Shown: one piece after another, positions 1-6,972 of the stretch
How the letters are laid out: the number at the start of each line of letters is the position of its first letter
How positions within the stretch are numbered: the first letter of the stretch is position 1
Origin: UBA6921 sp031370545
Lineage (GTDB): Bacteria > Pseudomonadota > Gammaproteobacteria > SG8-11
Length of the DNA: 8,872 nt
Direction: 5' to 3'
NCBI GenBank assembly: GCA_031370545.1
Contig: JANMQQ010000116.1
Location: 1-8,872 of the forward strand
Notes under the pieces: generated by a model
What the model saw: only the letters and a program-made list of their open reading frames with translations
What the model was told of the DNA's origin: nothing
The model's database searches: none
Program-made: the position numbers and the translations under genes

Positions 1-2
1 GC

Positions 3-707
3 AGTGGTCTCACAATGAGCTGGCGTGACTCGATTTTGCCATTGCCATTTGATTCGGGAAGCCGCTCGGCGCTACGTTTCGCTTTCGAAGAACTCGGCGG
101 CACCGGTGTGCAATACATCCAGCAGGATACGACCGGATCAATTTTTTTACATGCGTTCGAAGGCGTCGGCTCCGCTATTCCCGGTTCGCAAACACATATG
201 TTCTGGCCAAACAAAAGCACGTCGTTAACCTCGGCTACCGCGCCGAGTCCAGTCCAGATCTTTTGGTCGCCCATTGAAGTGGGTAACGGTGTTGATCGTG
301 CAGTCGGCGGCGCGCTCGATTTCAATATCGTTGGCGAATGTAATGCGACGACGTGTAACTCCATCGGCACCATGACCGCGAGTTCGCAAAGCGGGCCTGG
401 ATTGAAAGTTACCAGCAGCACAATTCAGGTTGTGACAACGCCGTTGGGTAATTTCGAAACCTACAACATTCGCTATGCAGGCACGCTCGCGGTAACGAAT
501 TATCCGAGCGGGTTCGCCCCGACGGTTGGTTTTGATTATCGGGCATCCTGTTTGCGCCCGGGACAAAATGGTACAGCGTCGTTCGAAGGGGAAGTCTGGA
601 TTTACCCGCCCATCGGGCCGGTAAAAATTCGCAACTACTGCGTCCCGAGTGTCGGGACACCCATCAGTTATAGCGCGCTCATCACTGGCACTAACCTGCC
701 GTTTTGA
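3..707 (+). CDS. 3' part of unrecognised, probably exported protein (5' truncated by window edge)
   Basis: The reading frame is open from the first complete codon of the window to the TGA at 705-707. The first ATG (15) has no Shine-Dalgarno sequence and no signal peptide after it, so the true start probably lies outside the window. Numbered from that ATG, 230 residues are visible. They are rich in Ser, Thr, Gly, Asn and short alternating hydrophobic stretches, which suggests a beta-rich fold. There are no membrane helices. Four cysteines (109, 114, 179, 209) would allow two disulfides, in keeping with a periplasmic or secreted location. The stretch TTPLGNFETYNIRYAGTL and the later WIYPPIGPVKIRNYC loosely recall bacterial beta-sandwich lipoproteins in which a 'P-x-G-x-F' strand is followed by a 'W-Y-x-P-G-x-G-x-V' strand. 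I do not recognise the family. The gene converges on the permease gene with only 6 bp between stop codons, so it is not part of that operon. Confidence 0.6.
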   Translation, partial: SGLTMSWRDSILPLPFDSGSRSALRFAFEELGGTGVQYIQQDTTGSIFLHAFEGVGSAIPGSQTHMFWPNKSTSLTSATAPSPVQIFWSPIEVGNGVDRAVGGALDFNIVGECNATTCNSIGTMTASSQSGPGLKVTSSTIQVVTTPLGNFETYNIRYAGTLAVTNYPSGFAPTVGFDYRASCLRPGQNGTASFEGEVWIYPPIGPVKIRNYCVPSVGTPISYSALITGTNLPF

Positions 708-713
708 TTTCTG

Positions 714-1973
714 CTAGTCGAAACGTAATGCCTCGACCGGTTTTAAGCTCGCCGCGCGGCGTGCCGGGTAATATCCCGATACCACACCTACCGTCATTGA
801 AACCAACAGTGCACCGAGCATGATCCACGGCGACGGGATCACGTCCATGTGCGTCCACGCCGCCAGTCCGTAGCTCGCCGCCAGCCCCAGCACCAACCCC
901 AGCGCGCCGCCCAGGGTGCTGATGAACACCGCCTCCATCAGAAACTGCATTAAAATGTCACGCTGCGGCGCGCCGATGGCTTTGCGAATGCCGATCTCAC
1001 GCGTGCGTTCTACCACCGACGTGGTCATGATATTCATGATGCCGATGCCACCAACCAACAAGGACACCGACGCCGCGATGATTCCAACCAGCGAAATGTT
1101 GGTGAGGATGCTGTCGATCGTGTGCACCCAGCCTTCCATGCTCTCCGGGGTGTAGGCGAACTTGTTGTTGTGGCGGCGTTGCAGCAGCTCGACAATTTGT
1201 GTTTGCGCGTCCTGCATCGAGCGCACGTCCACCGCCTCGCCTGCCAAGGTGTGTATTTCCTTGGAGCCGAGCATCTGCTGATGCAAGGTGTAGGGAATCA
1301 GTATGCGATCATTGATATCGTAGTTTTCCGCTGCGCCGATGCTTTTGAGAAAATCGCGGTTTTTTTCCTTGATCATGCCGATGATGGTGAATTTCATTTC
1401 GTTGAACCGGAACGATTCGCCGACCGGATCGGGATTCTCGGGGAACAAGTCCTGCTGCACTTTGGTTCCAATCAGCGCCACCGCACGACGCGACTCGATA
1501 TCGGCAGGGCGAAAATTGCGTCCGAGCTGAATCACGTCCTTGGAAATGTCAACATAGGTGACATCGACACCTTCGAGTAGCACGCGATCAAAACGGTTGC
1601 CTGAGCGTATCGTCACATTCCAGTCGGTGTAATACACACGCGGCGACACCTGCAACACCGCCGGACAACACCCGAGGTGCACCGCCTGCAAATCTTCATC
1701 GTCAATACCGGTGCCTTCACGCACTGCGGCATTGGGCCCGGCGGCCGGGTCTTTGCGATAAATCCAGAACGATTGCAGGCCGTAACTTTCCAGCTCTGAA
1801 AACACCCGTTCACGTACACCCTTGGTGACGACACCGACGATGATCACCGCGATTATGCCCACTGCAATGCCGAGAATGCTCAACAGGGTACGCAGCCGAT
1901 TATCACGCAGCGCATAGGTCGCCTGATACAGCGCATCGCGGATTTGTCCGCTGCTGGGAACCATGCTTGTCAT
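714..1973 (-). CDS. MacB/FtsX-family ABC transporter permease
   Basis: This 419-residue inner-membrane permease belongs to the MacB/FtsX (type VII) exporter class. A first helix lies at about residues 28-50, followed by a large periplasmic domain (about 51-290) and three C-terminal helices near 293-316, 345-372 and 384-402, the expected four-helix layout. The cytoplasmic coupling signature after helix 2 is clear (RTREIGIRKAIGAP, 323-336), as is the C-terminal GYYPARRAASLKPVEALR (400-417). Such permeases do not form a transport channel; they transmit ATPase-driven movement to the periplasm, where the adaptor and an outer-membrane duct expel substrates such as macrolides, peptides or lipids. 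The substrate cannot be read from sequence. Unlike E. coli MacB, the nucleotide-binding domain is encoded separately. The ATG overlaps the TGA of the ATPase gene (ATGA, 1970-1973), implying translational coupling. A second ATG three codons in (1962-1964) is possible but does not give the overlap. Confidence 0.95.
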   Translation of the reverse strand: MTSMVPSSGQIRDALYQATYALRDNRLRTLLSILGIAVGIIAVIIVGVVTKGVRERVFSELESYGLQSFWIYRKDPAAGPNAAVREGTGIDDEDLQAVHLGCCPAVLQVSPRVYYTDWNVTIRSGNRFDRVLLEGVDVTYVDISKDVIQLGRNFRPADIESRRAVALIGTKVQQDLFPENPDPVGESFRFNEMKFTIIGMIKEKNRDFLKSIGAAENYDINDRILIPYTLHQQMLGSKEIHTLAGEAVDVRSMQDAQTQIVELLQRRHNNKFAYTPESMEGWVHTIDSILTNISLVGIIAASVSLLVGGIGIMNIMTTSVVERTREIGIRKAIGAPQRDILMQFLMEAVFISTLGGALGLVLGLAASYGLAAWTHMDVIPSPWIMLGALLVSMTVGVVSGYYPARRAASLKPVEALRFD

Positions 1974-2638
1974 TTTGTTGGATCAATCTTGCCGTCTTTC
2001 ACGCGCACGATGCGTTGCGCGTACGCCGCGATGGCATCTTCGTGCGTGACTACCACAATGGTTTTTCCGGCGGCATGCAAACGTTGAAACAGATGCATGA
2101 TTTCGTGGCCGCTTTTCGAATCAAGACTGCCGGTGGGCTCGTCGGCAATGATGACATGCGGGTTGTTGATCAAGGCGCGCGCGATGGCGATGCGTTGTTG
2201 CTGCCCCCCGGATAATTGCGCGGGCGTGTGCAGCAAGCGATCACCCAACCCAACCAGTTGCAGCGCATGCTTGGCGCGACGCGTGCGCAGGTTCGGTGCG
2301 GTGCGGGAATACACCATCGGCAATTCCACATTGCGCAACGCGTTGTAGCGCGAGATCAAGTTGAACGACTGAAACACGAACCCGATGTATTTCAGACGTA
2401 CGCGCGCCAATCCATCTTCGTCCAGATGATCGACCGACTGGCCAAACAAGTCGTACGTGCCAGCATCGAGCGTGTCGAGACAACCCAAAATATTTAACAA
2501 CGTGGATTTGCCGGAGCCGGATGGCCCCATGATAGCGATGAACTCACCCTGGTTTATGGATAACGAAACGTTCTTCAGGACGGGTAGTGCGAAATTGCCG
2601 GAGCGATAGGATTTCGAGGCGTTGGAGAGGCGGAGCAT
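1970..2638 (-). CDS. MacB/LolD-type ABC transporter ATP-binding subunit
   Basis: This 222-residue ATPase is of the usual length for the LolD/MacB/FtsE group. The visible motifs are Walker A GPSGSGKST (38-46), Q-loop Gln90 in FVFQSFNL, signature LSGGQQQR (142-149), Walker B VIIADE (162-167) with catalytic Glu167, D-loop SLD (171-173) and switch His199 in VVTHE. All residues needed for ATP binding and hydrolysis are present, so it should be active. It should dimerise under the permease encoded immediately downstream and power it. It lies between the adaptor and permease genes: its ATG is 2 bp after the adaptor stop codon, and its TGA overlaps the permease ATG. The three are therefore almost certainly one transcript. 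The close spacing and the permease type favour a MacAB-like exporter over a lipoprotein-release (LolCDE) system, which lacks an MFP. Confidence 0.96.
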   Translation of the reverse strand: MLRLSNASKSYRSGNFALPVLKNVSLSINQGEFIAIMGPSGSGKSTLLNILGCLDTLDAGTYDLFGQSVDHLDEDGLARVRLKYIGFVFQSFNLISRYNALRNVELPMVYSRTAPNLRTRRAKHALQLVGLGDRLLHTPAQLSGGQQQRIAIARALINNPHVIIADEPTGSLDSKSGHEIMHLFQRLHAAGKTIVVVTHEDAIAAYAQRIVRVKDGKIDPTK

Positions 2639-2640
2639 CG

Positions 2641-4938
2641 CTAACGCGACGACACTACATTCACCCGGTCGCCTTCGTTTAGAACGACGCCTTTAGGCAC
2701 AATGACCTCTTGCCCGGGCCGGATCCCTTGTGTGATTTCAGCGTGAGTTAAATCCTCCATGCCGGTCGTGACCGGAATGAAATGCACGCGCCCTTCCTCG
2801 CTGATCGCCGCCCACATTTTGCCGTTGCGCTGAATCAATGCACCGATCGGTAATTTGATCGCGTGGTCCGCCGATACGATGCGGATATCGGCATCCACCT
2901 GCTGGCCAATTTTCAATGGGGGCGCTTCTTTACCTAAACTGATATACACGTTGACGGTATTGGCAGTGGTTTCACGATTGGCCGAGGGTGCCACGCGCGT
3001 GACCGCCTCGCGCCATTTTCGCCCGGGGAATGCGTCGGAAGATACATCAACTTCCTGCCCGTTACTGATCGCTGAACTGTCGGCGGCATCCACTTTGGTT
3101 TCTATTTCACGCTGCCCCAAATCCACCACCGAAACAATCGGCTCGCTGGGGCGCACGTATTGACCTACCTGCACTTGCCGCGTGGTGATGGTGCCTTCAA
3201 ACGGCGCAGTCACCATCAGCTTGTCTAGTTGTTGTCGGGTTGAGCGCACCTGCTCCTTGGCGGCAGTTTCTTTTGACTTGACCGACTTGAGCGAGGTTTC
3301 CGCTTCTTCCACCGCTTGGCGCGACACGGCACCCAGATCCAGTGCACGGCGCATGCGGGTTACGGTTTTTTCAGCCATGGCGGTTTCTTCACGCGTGGTC
3401 AGCAGATTGCCTTCTGCCCGCTTCACTTCGTTGGATACTTCGTCATTCTCAAGTTGCGCAATGTTTTGTCCCTTGCGCACCTTGTCGCCCTCTTTGACAA
3501 ATAGTTGTTTCACCTGCCCGGCCGCGCTTGGGCTGACGTCGACTTTAAGTTTGCTCACGACTTTGCCCGGCACGGTCACGGCTTGGTGCAATGAGCCAAT
3601 TTCGGCACGCGCGATCTCGACATTTAACGCACCGCCGCTGCTCATGAAATTGAGCACGCTCCAGCCGATGATCAGCAACGACGCCAGCGCCGCAGCACTC
3701 AGCACTTTGTACCGTTTGACAGTTTCGACCACGGTGCGCTTCATCGACGGCTGCGAAGCATCGTCCTGCAGCGGGAGAAAATCCTGCTCGATATCCAGCG
3801 CCGTCACGATGGCCTTGCTGTCACTGGGTAACTCGCGCTCGGGCGCACGGGTCGGTGCGCGTTCACGCGGCTTCTCTTTCTCCGCCATCATCGCGTGTGC
3901 GCCAGAGGCATCGAATACCGCTGACACCGTATTCACGGGCGGCTTAGCGGGTGGTGGCGCCGGTCGCGCCGGGCGTACCGCAGGTTTCGGCACCGGAATC
4001 AGATGCAGCTCATCCGAACGTGTCGGCGCGGGCTTGACCACCGGGACTTGAGCCACGGGATCTTCGAGCGACAAGGTGAGCGTGGGAATATCTTCGTCTT
4101 GATGATCACTGGCACGCAGCTCGGCAATCACTGAAGCGGCATCGCGCGCTGCGTTTTCCGACACCGGAGGCAGCGCGTGTTTCTTGGCGCCAAACGCAGT
4201 GACAGGCCGGGGTTTTACAGGCGGTGGCTCAGCAACCGCCGGGCGCGTAGGAATCACACTCTTCTTGTCATCACCGGGCATCGAACGCTTAAACACCGGG
4301 CCGGGCGCGCGCGGCGTAATCGGCGGCACGGGAATTTTACGGGCACCCGCTGAAGATCCTGCGCTGATCGGGGGAGGAGATGCAGCCGGGGGCGGCAATT
4401 TGCTGCGCACCGCCGAGGGTTGATTAGGTGCGTCGTGAATTTCTAACGCATAACCCGATTGTGAACGCAACGGGCTAAGTTCTGGGATTAACCCGCGAAT
4501 ACGCTCATTCAGTTCATCGCCGGTAATCGGCTTGACCAACACGCCGTTGGCACCGGCTTCGTAAATTCGCAGCAACGTGTCTTTGTCAGACGACCCAGTG
4601 ATAACAATTACCGGTAGCAACTTCTTTTTCGGGTGACCACTCATGCGCAAAAAACGCACGAGATCATCGCCATTCATGCCGCCGGTCGACAGCAGCAAAT
4701 CGGTGAGCAACAGGTCGTAGTCGTTTTCGAGCAGGGCCACGATGGCCGGTTCAGCGGAATTGAAATGATCAACGTGGTAGCCGAATTCAGTGAGGATTTT
4801 CTTGGTGACATACGCGGATGTGCGGCTGTCGTCGACATAACAAATGCGGCCCGGGCGACGCCCGGGGGCAATCGAATCATCGCTCGGTGCCGATACCAGC
4901 TTAATCAATTTTGGTCCACTTGCTTTCATGTCAAACAT
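2641..4938 (-). CDS. Receiver-domain / membrane-fusion-protein chimera (MacA/HlyD-type efflux adaptor)
   Basis: This 765-residue protein is about twice the length of an ordinary MacA-type adaptor. Residues about 31-150 form a CheY-like receiver domain with acidic pair Asp36-Asp37, phospho-acceptor Asp80 (LLLTD), Thr114 (VITGS) and Lys136 (LVKP); the active-site set is complete. A low-complexity Pro/Ala/Lys-rich linker follows (about 155-400), then one membrane helix (about 411-431). The adaptor part comes next: first half of the lipoyl domain (about 454-498, with VKEGDKVRKGQNIAQLEN), a coiled-coil hairpin (about 499-572), the second lipoyl half (MVTAPFEGTITTRQVQVGQYV), beta-barrel (about 610-690) and membrane-proximal domain to the end. 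By topology the receiver should be cytoplasmic and the adaptor periplasmic. The gene leads the operon with the ATPase and permease. The start at 4938 follows a weak GAGAA-like ribosome site; Met4 is an alternative. One frame spans both parts with no break, so this is not an assembly of two adjacent genes. Confidence 0.93.
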   Translation of the reverse strand: MFDMKASGPKLIKLVSAPSDDSIAPGRRPGRICYVDDSRTSAYVTKKILTEFGYHVDHFNSAEPAIVALLENDYDLLLTDLLLSTGGMNGDDLVRFLRMSGHPKKKLLPVIVITGSSDKDTLLRIYEAGANGVLVKPITGDELNERIRGLIPELSPLRSQSGYALEIHDAPNQPSAVRSKLPPPAASPPPISAGSSAGARKIPVPPITPRAPGPVFKRSMPGDDKKSVIPTRPAVAEPPPVKPRPVTAFGAKKHALPPVSENAARDAASVIAELRASDHQDEDIPTLTLSLEDPVAQVPVVKPAPTRSDELHLIPVPKPAVRPARPAPPPAKPPVNTVSAVFDASGAHAMMAEKEKPRERAPTRAPERELPSDSKAIVTALDIEQDFLPLQDDASQPSMKRTVVETVKRYKVLSAAALASLLIIGWSVLNFMSSGGALNVEIARAEIGSLHQAVTVPGKVVSKLKVDVSPSAAGQVKQLFVKEGDKVRKGQNIAQLENDEVSNEVKRAEGNLLTTREETAMAEKTVTRMRRALDLGAVSRQAVEEAETSLKSVKSKETAAKEQVRSTRQQLDKLMVTAPFEGTITTRQVQVGQYVRPSEPIVSVVDLGQREIETKVDAADSSAISNGQEVDVSSDAFPGRKWREAVTRVAPSANRETTANTVNVYISLGKEAPPLKIGQQVDADIRIVSADHAIKLPIGALIQRNGKMWAAISEEGRVHFIPVTTGMEDLTHAEITQGIRPGQEVIVPKGVVLNEGDRVNVVSSR

Positions 4939-5016
4939 TTATTCTCAGCAGGGAAAAATCACCATCCGTGTCGCCTGACTGTGCGCGGTGCAAGCGCGCC
5001 GATGTGCTGGCTCATG

Positions 5017-5045
5017 ATTATAACGACGTCATCACGTGAATGCTT
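5017..5045 (-). promoter_or_regulatory. Candidate promoter of the efflux operon
   Basis: On the minus strand, 5022-5017 reads TATAAT, a perfect sigma-70 -10 box, about 80 bp before the adaptor ATG. The -35 position (about 5040-5045) is a poor match to TTGACA. The -10/-35 spacer contains the palindromes TCACGTGA and GACGTC, which could serve as an operator for an activator or repressor that compensates for the weak -35. This is a motif-based guess. Confidence 0.35.
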
Positions 5046-5168
5046 AAGGTTTTTTTGGACTGGTTTTAAGCGCTTCCCAATGCCTCACCCGAATCAGCGA
5101 CGTTACCGGAAAGATCTGGCGAGCGCGAGCCGCAACGCCAGCCCAGTTCGTGCAAACCTGACCCCCAC

Positions 5169-5216
5169 TTTTTCATCGCTGGTTAAGAATAAAATGCTGA
5201 CATGGCAAACGCCATG
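5169..5216 (+). promoter_or_regulatory. Candidate promoter and operator-like inverted repeat of the H-NOX gene
   Basis: A TAAAAT box (5190-5195, five of six matches to TATAAT) lies about 55 bp before the H-NOX ATG, with a T-rich but poor -35 region about 17 bp upstream. Directly after it, CATGGC-AAAC-GCCATG (5201-5216) is a perfect inverted repeat with 6-bp arms, placed around the expected transcription start. It could be an operator or a small 5' hairpin. The repeat is seen directly; the promoter is inferred. Confidence 0.3.
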
Positions 5217-5250
5217 CTCCTGATCCCAACAGCACTGACAAGGATGCACT

Positions 5251-5862
5251 ATGTACGGAATGATTTTTGATTTTATGCGTGATTATGTCATTGAAAAACA
5301 CGGTGGCAGCTCGACCTGGTCGATGCTGTTAAAAGCCACCGGCCAAAGCCCGTACAAGATTTACTTTCCGGTGAAAGACTATCCTGACCAAGAGATCGTC
5401 GCGCTCGCCGTAAAAGCATCCGAAGCATTAAAGCTTCCGCTGGAAGCAGTGCTTGAAGACTTCGGCAAATTTGTGGGGCACCGCTTGATCACGTTTTATT
5501 ACATGTACATCAAGAACGAAAACTTCAAAACCCTCGACATCATCGAAAGCGCAGGCACCTACATCCACGATGCGCTGCACCGGCACAACCCGTTACGCAA
5601 ACCCCCGGTGATTTCGGCCGAGCGCGTTTCCGCCGACGAAGTCATTTTGCACTACACCTCGCAACGCCGCTTATGCCACGTAGTACGCGGCATCGTTGCG
5701 GGCATGGCGGACCACTTTGGCGAAGAATTCAAATTGACCGAAACCCAATGCATGCACACCGGCGCTGACACCTGCCGGTTTACCGTCAAGCGCGTTTCCG
5801 TGGTGGTGCCGTTTGGGGTGGTCGCGACGCAGGTGAAAGAGCAGCGGGTGCAGCAGGCTTAG
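5251..5862 (+). CDS. hnoX: H-NOX (haem NO/O2-binding, HNOB) sensor protein
   Basis: This 203-residue protein has the length of a stand-alone bacterial H-NOX, a soluble cytoplasmic haem sensor of nitric oxide. It opens with MYGMIFDFMRDYV, the family's conserved MYG start. AAGGA at 5240-5244, 6 bp before the ATG, is a strong ribosome site, so the start is firm. His106 fits the proximal haem ligand: Pro119 lies 13 residues after it, as His102/Pro115 do in the Thermoanaerobacter (Tt) protein as I recall it. The haem-propionate motif YxSxR is complete (Tyr135, Ser137, Arg139). The residue matching the O2-stabilising Tyr140 of Tt H-NOX is Val144, which predicts an NO-selective protein that does not bind O2 stably. 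Cys142, Cys167 and Cys175 match three of four zinc-binding cysteines described in Shewanella H-NOX; the fourth is Glu164 here. Bacterial H-NOX usually acts on a histidine kinase or cyclic-di-GMP enzyme encoded alongside, but neither is in the window. The closest regulatory domain is the receiver on the divergently transcribed adaptor. Confidence 0.93.
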   Translation: MYGMIFDFMRDYVIEKHGGSSTWSMLLKATGQSPYKIYFPVKDYPDQEIVALAVKASEALKLPLEAVLEDFGKFVGHRLITFYYMYIKNENFKTLDIIESAGTYIHDALHRHNPLRKPPVISAERVSADEVILHYTSQRRLCHVVRGIVAGMADHFGEEFKLTETQCMHTGADTCRFTVKRVSVVVPFGVVATQVKEQRVQQA

Positions 5863-5933
5863 TTCAAATAGATCGTTCGAGTAACCGATGAAATCAGGCT
5901 GGCCTTGGCACGCCGTTGCTATACTTGCCGCGC

Positions 5934-6952
5934 ATGCAACACGACAGCGGTTATCACCTGCTTTTTTCGCATCCCGAGCGAGCTGGTCGAAGAATTGTTC
6001 AAGAGCTTTGTCACCGAGCCGTGGGTAGCGCAACTCGATTTCACCACTGCAACGCGTGAACGCGAAGTTGCATGCCGAGGGGCTCGAGCGTCGCGACGGC
6101 GATTTAATTTATCGCGTGCTATATCGCGACGGTTCAGAGGTCTATCTGTACTTGCTGTTGGAGTTTCAGTCACAACCTGATCCTTGGATGGCGATCCGAG
6201 CTCTGGTGTATGTGGGGTTGTTATATCAGCACTTGATCCGCGAAAACCGGCTGGCTCCGAATGGCAAACTGCCACCGGTTTTTCCGTTGGTGTTATACAA
6301 CGGCGAAAGCCGTTGGAACGCGGTGCAGGAAATGAAAGATTTAATCGCGCTACCCAGCAACACGCCGTTGTGGTCGTATCAGCCCACTCTTCGCTATTAG
6401 CGGAAAAACTGCTCCTGCGTTTTCCGCACTTCCGCCCCCCATGGCGGTCGTCTAGTGGACGAAAGCCGCTATCCTGAGGGTAAGGCCGGATCGCTGGTCG
6501 GCGTATTGTTTCAAATCGAGAACTGCAAAAATCTCGACGAGCTGCGGCCGATTGTGAAACACCTTGCCGAGCACTGGCAGAAACAGATTCCCGCATCGCT
6601 ACGGCGAGCGTTCATCAGTTGGATCAGGCGGGTGGTTGCTCCCGGCAAGGGAGTTGAACTGGAATCCCAAGACATCGAAGATTTTGCGGAGGTACAAATC
6701 ATGTTAGCGACGCGCATCAAACAGTGGGAACAGGAAATCCGGAAACAGGAATTTGAGAAAGGCATCGAGAAAGGTATCGAAAAAGGCATTCTGACCGGCG
6801 AAGCGAAATTGCTCCACCGTCAACTTCAAATGCGCTTTGGAGCGCTGCCCGCATGGGCCGAAGAAAAACTCACCCACGCTACCAGTGCGCAGATTGAACA
6901 GTGGGGCACGAAAATCCTCAGTGCGATGTCGCTTGATGAGGTATTCGCATAA
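5934..6952 (+). pseudogene. Decayed Rpn/YhgA-like PD-(D/E)XK nuclease ('transposase_31') gene
   Basis: The ancestral protein can be read across three segments. It starts at ATG 5934 with HDSGYHLLFSHPE, typical of the Rpn (recombination-promoting nuclease) family. It then moves to the next frame at a tandem CGAG duplication (5975-5982) and continues LVEELFKSFVTEPWVAQLDF. It shifts again near 6053-6056, where one CG of a CGCG run appears lost, and continues VNAKLHAEGLERRDGDLIYRV. The catalytic region is visible (Asp in GDLIYRV and Glu-x-Gln in LLLEFQSQ), followed by PLVLYNGE. A TAG at 6398, the first codon of a 54-bp insertion, ends that frame; the same frame resumes with LVDESRYPEG and runs to the TAA at 6950-6952 through the EKGIEKGIEKG repeat usual in this family. 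With three lesions no full product is expected. The longest remaining open pieces (6056-6400 and 6455-6952, both with GTG starts) could in principle be made as fragments. TATACT at 5920-5925 may be a relic -10 box. Confidence 0.85.
6398..6451. repeat. 54-bp hairpin-rich insertion within the Rpn pseudogene
   Basis: In the Rpn family the sequence 'QPxLRY' normally runs straight into '(L)LDE-x-RYPE'. Here LRY (ending at 6397) and LVDESRYPEG (from 6452) are separated by exactly 54 bp, which keeps frame but begins with TAG. The insert holds two hairpins: GCGGAAAA (6400-6407) pairs with TTTTCCGC (6420-6427) across a 12-nt loop, and CCGCC (6432-6436) pairs with GGCGG (6443-6447) across 6 nt. It begins TAG and ends next to CTAG, so a short TA-type target duplication is possible but not clear. 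Two GC-rich hairpins in about 50 bp resemble a REP-like or small MITE unit. The family comparison is from memory, so the exact borders are inferred. Confidence 0.5.
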
Positions 6953-6972
6953 ACAACGCCGGGCAGGTGATC
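6908..6972 (+). repeat. Left copy of imperfect direct repeat flanking the toxin-antitoxin pair
   Basis: This copy covers the last 14 codons and stop of the Rpn pseudogene plus about 20 bp downstream. It matches 7734-7798 at roughly three quarters of positions by eye. The best core is 6921-6947, with 3 mismatches in 27 bp against 7747-7773. The encoded tails also agree in frame: TKILSAMSLDEVFA here and TKHIRAVLLDEAFE in the right copy. Confidence 0.6.

Larger units (their letters stand above)
4939..5250. other. Divergent intergenic region between the efflux operon and the H-NOX gene
   Basis: These 312 bp separate two divergently transcribed genes and must hold both promoters. I find no convincing small gene: the open frame that crosses it on the + strand is a continuation of the antisense of the adaptor gene. 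It contains a good -10 box for the leftward operon (5017-5022), the palindromes GACGTC (5025-5030) and TCACGTGA (5032-5039), a T-tract (5049-5056), and a perfect 6-bp inverted repeat (5201-5216) close to the H-NOX start. Confidence 0.6.

Noticed and set aside
1122..1580. 152-codon + strand frame opposite the permease
   Set aside because: It is antisense to a clear MacB-type permease and has no ribosome site or family resemblance.
3182..4051. 289-codon open frame on the + strand opposite the adaptor gene
   Set aside because: It lies fully antisense to the well-supported adaptor, is Ser/Thr/Ala-rich as expected from reversed GC-rich codons, and shows no domain.
5180..5204. Possible NsrR-like (NO-responsive repressor) half site upstream of hnoX
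   Set aside because: Only about seven bases (GCATTTT on the minus strand) match and no symmetric second half is present.
4633..5223. 196-codon + strand frame entering the divergent intergenic region
   Set aside because: Its first half is antisense to the receiver domain and its second half has no coding character; no ribosome site was seen.
5869..5893. Terminator-like imperfect hairpin after the H-NOX gene
   Set aside because: The arms around ATCG/CGAT pair poorly and no T-run follows.
5919..6596. 225-codon minus-strand frame across the Rpn remnant
   Set aside because: The opposite strand reads as Rpn protein in three segments with conserved residues; the minus-strand product is Arg/Ser-rich with no domain.
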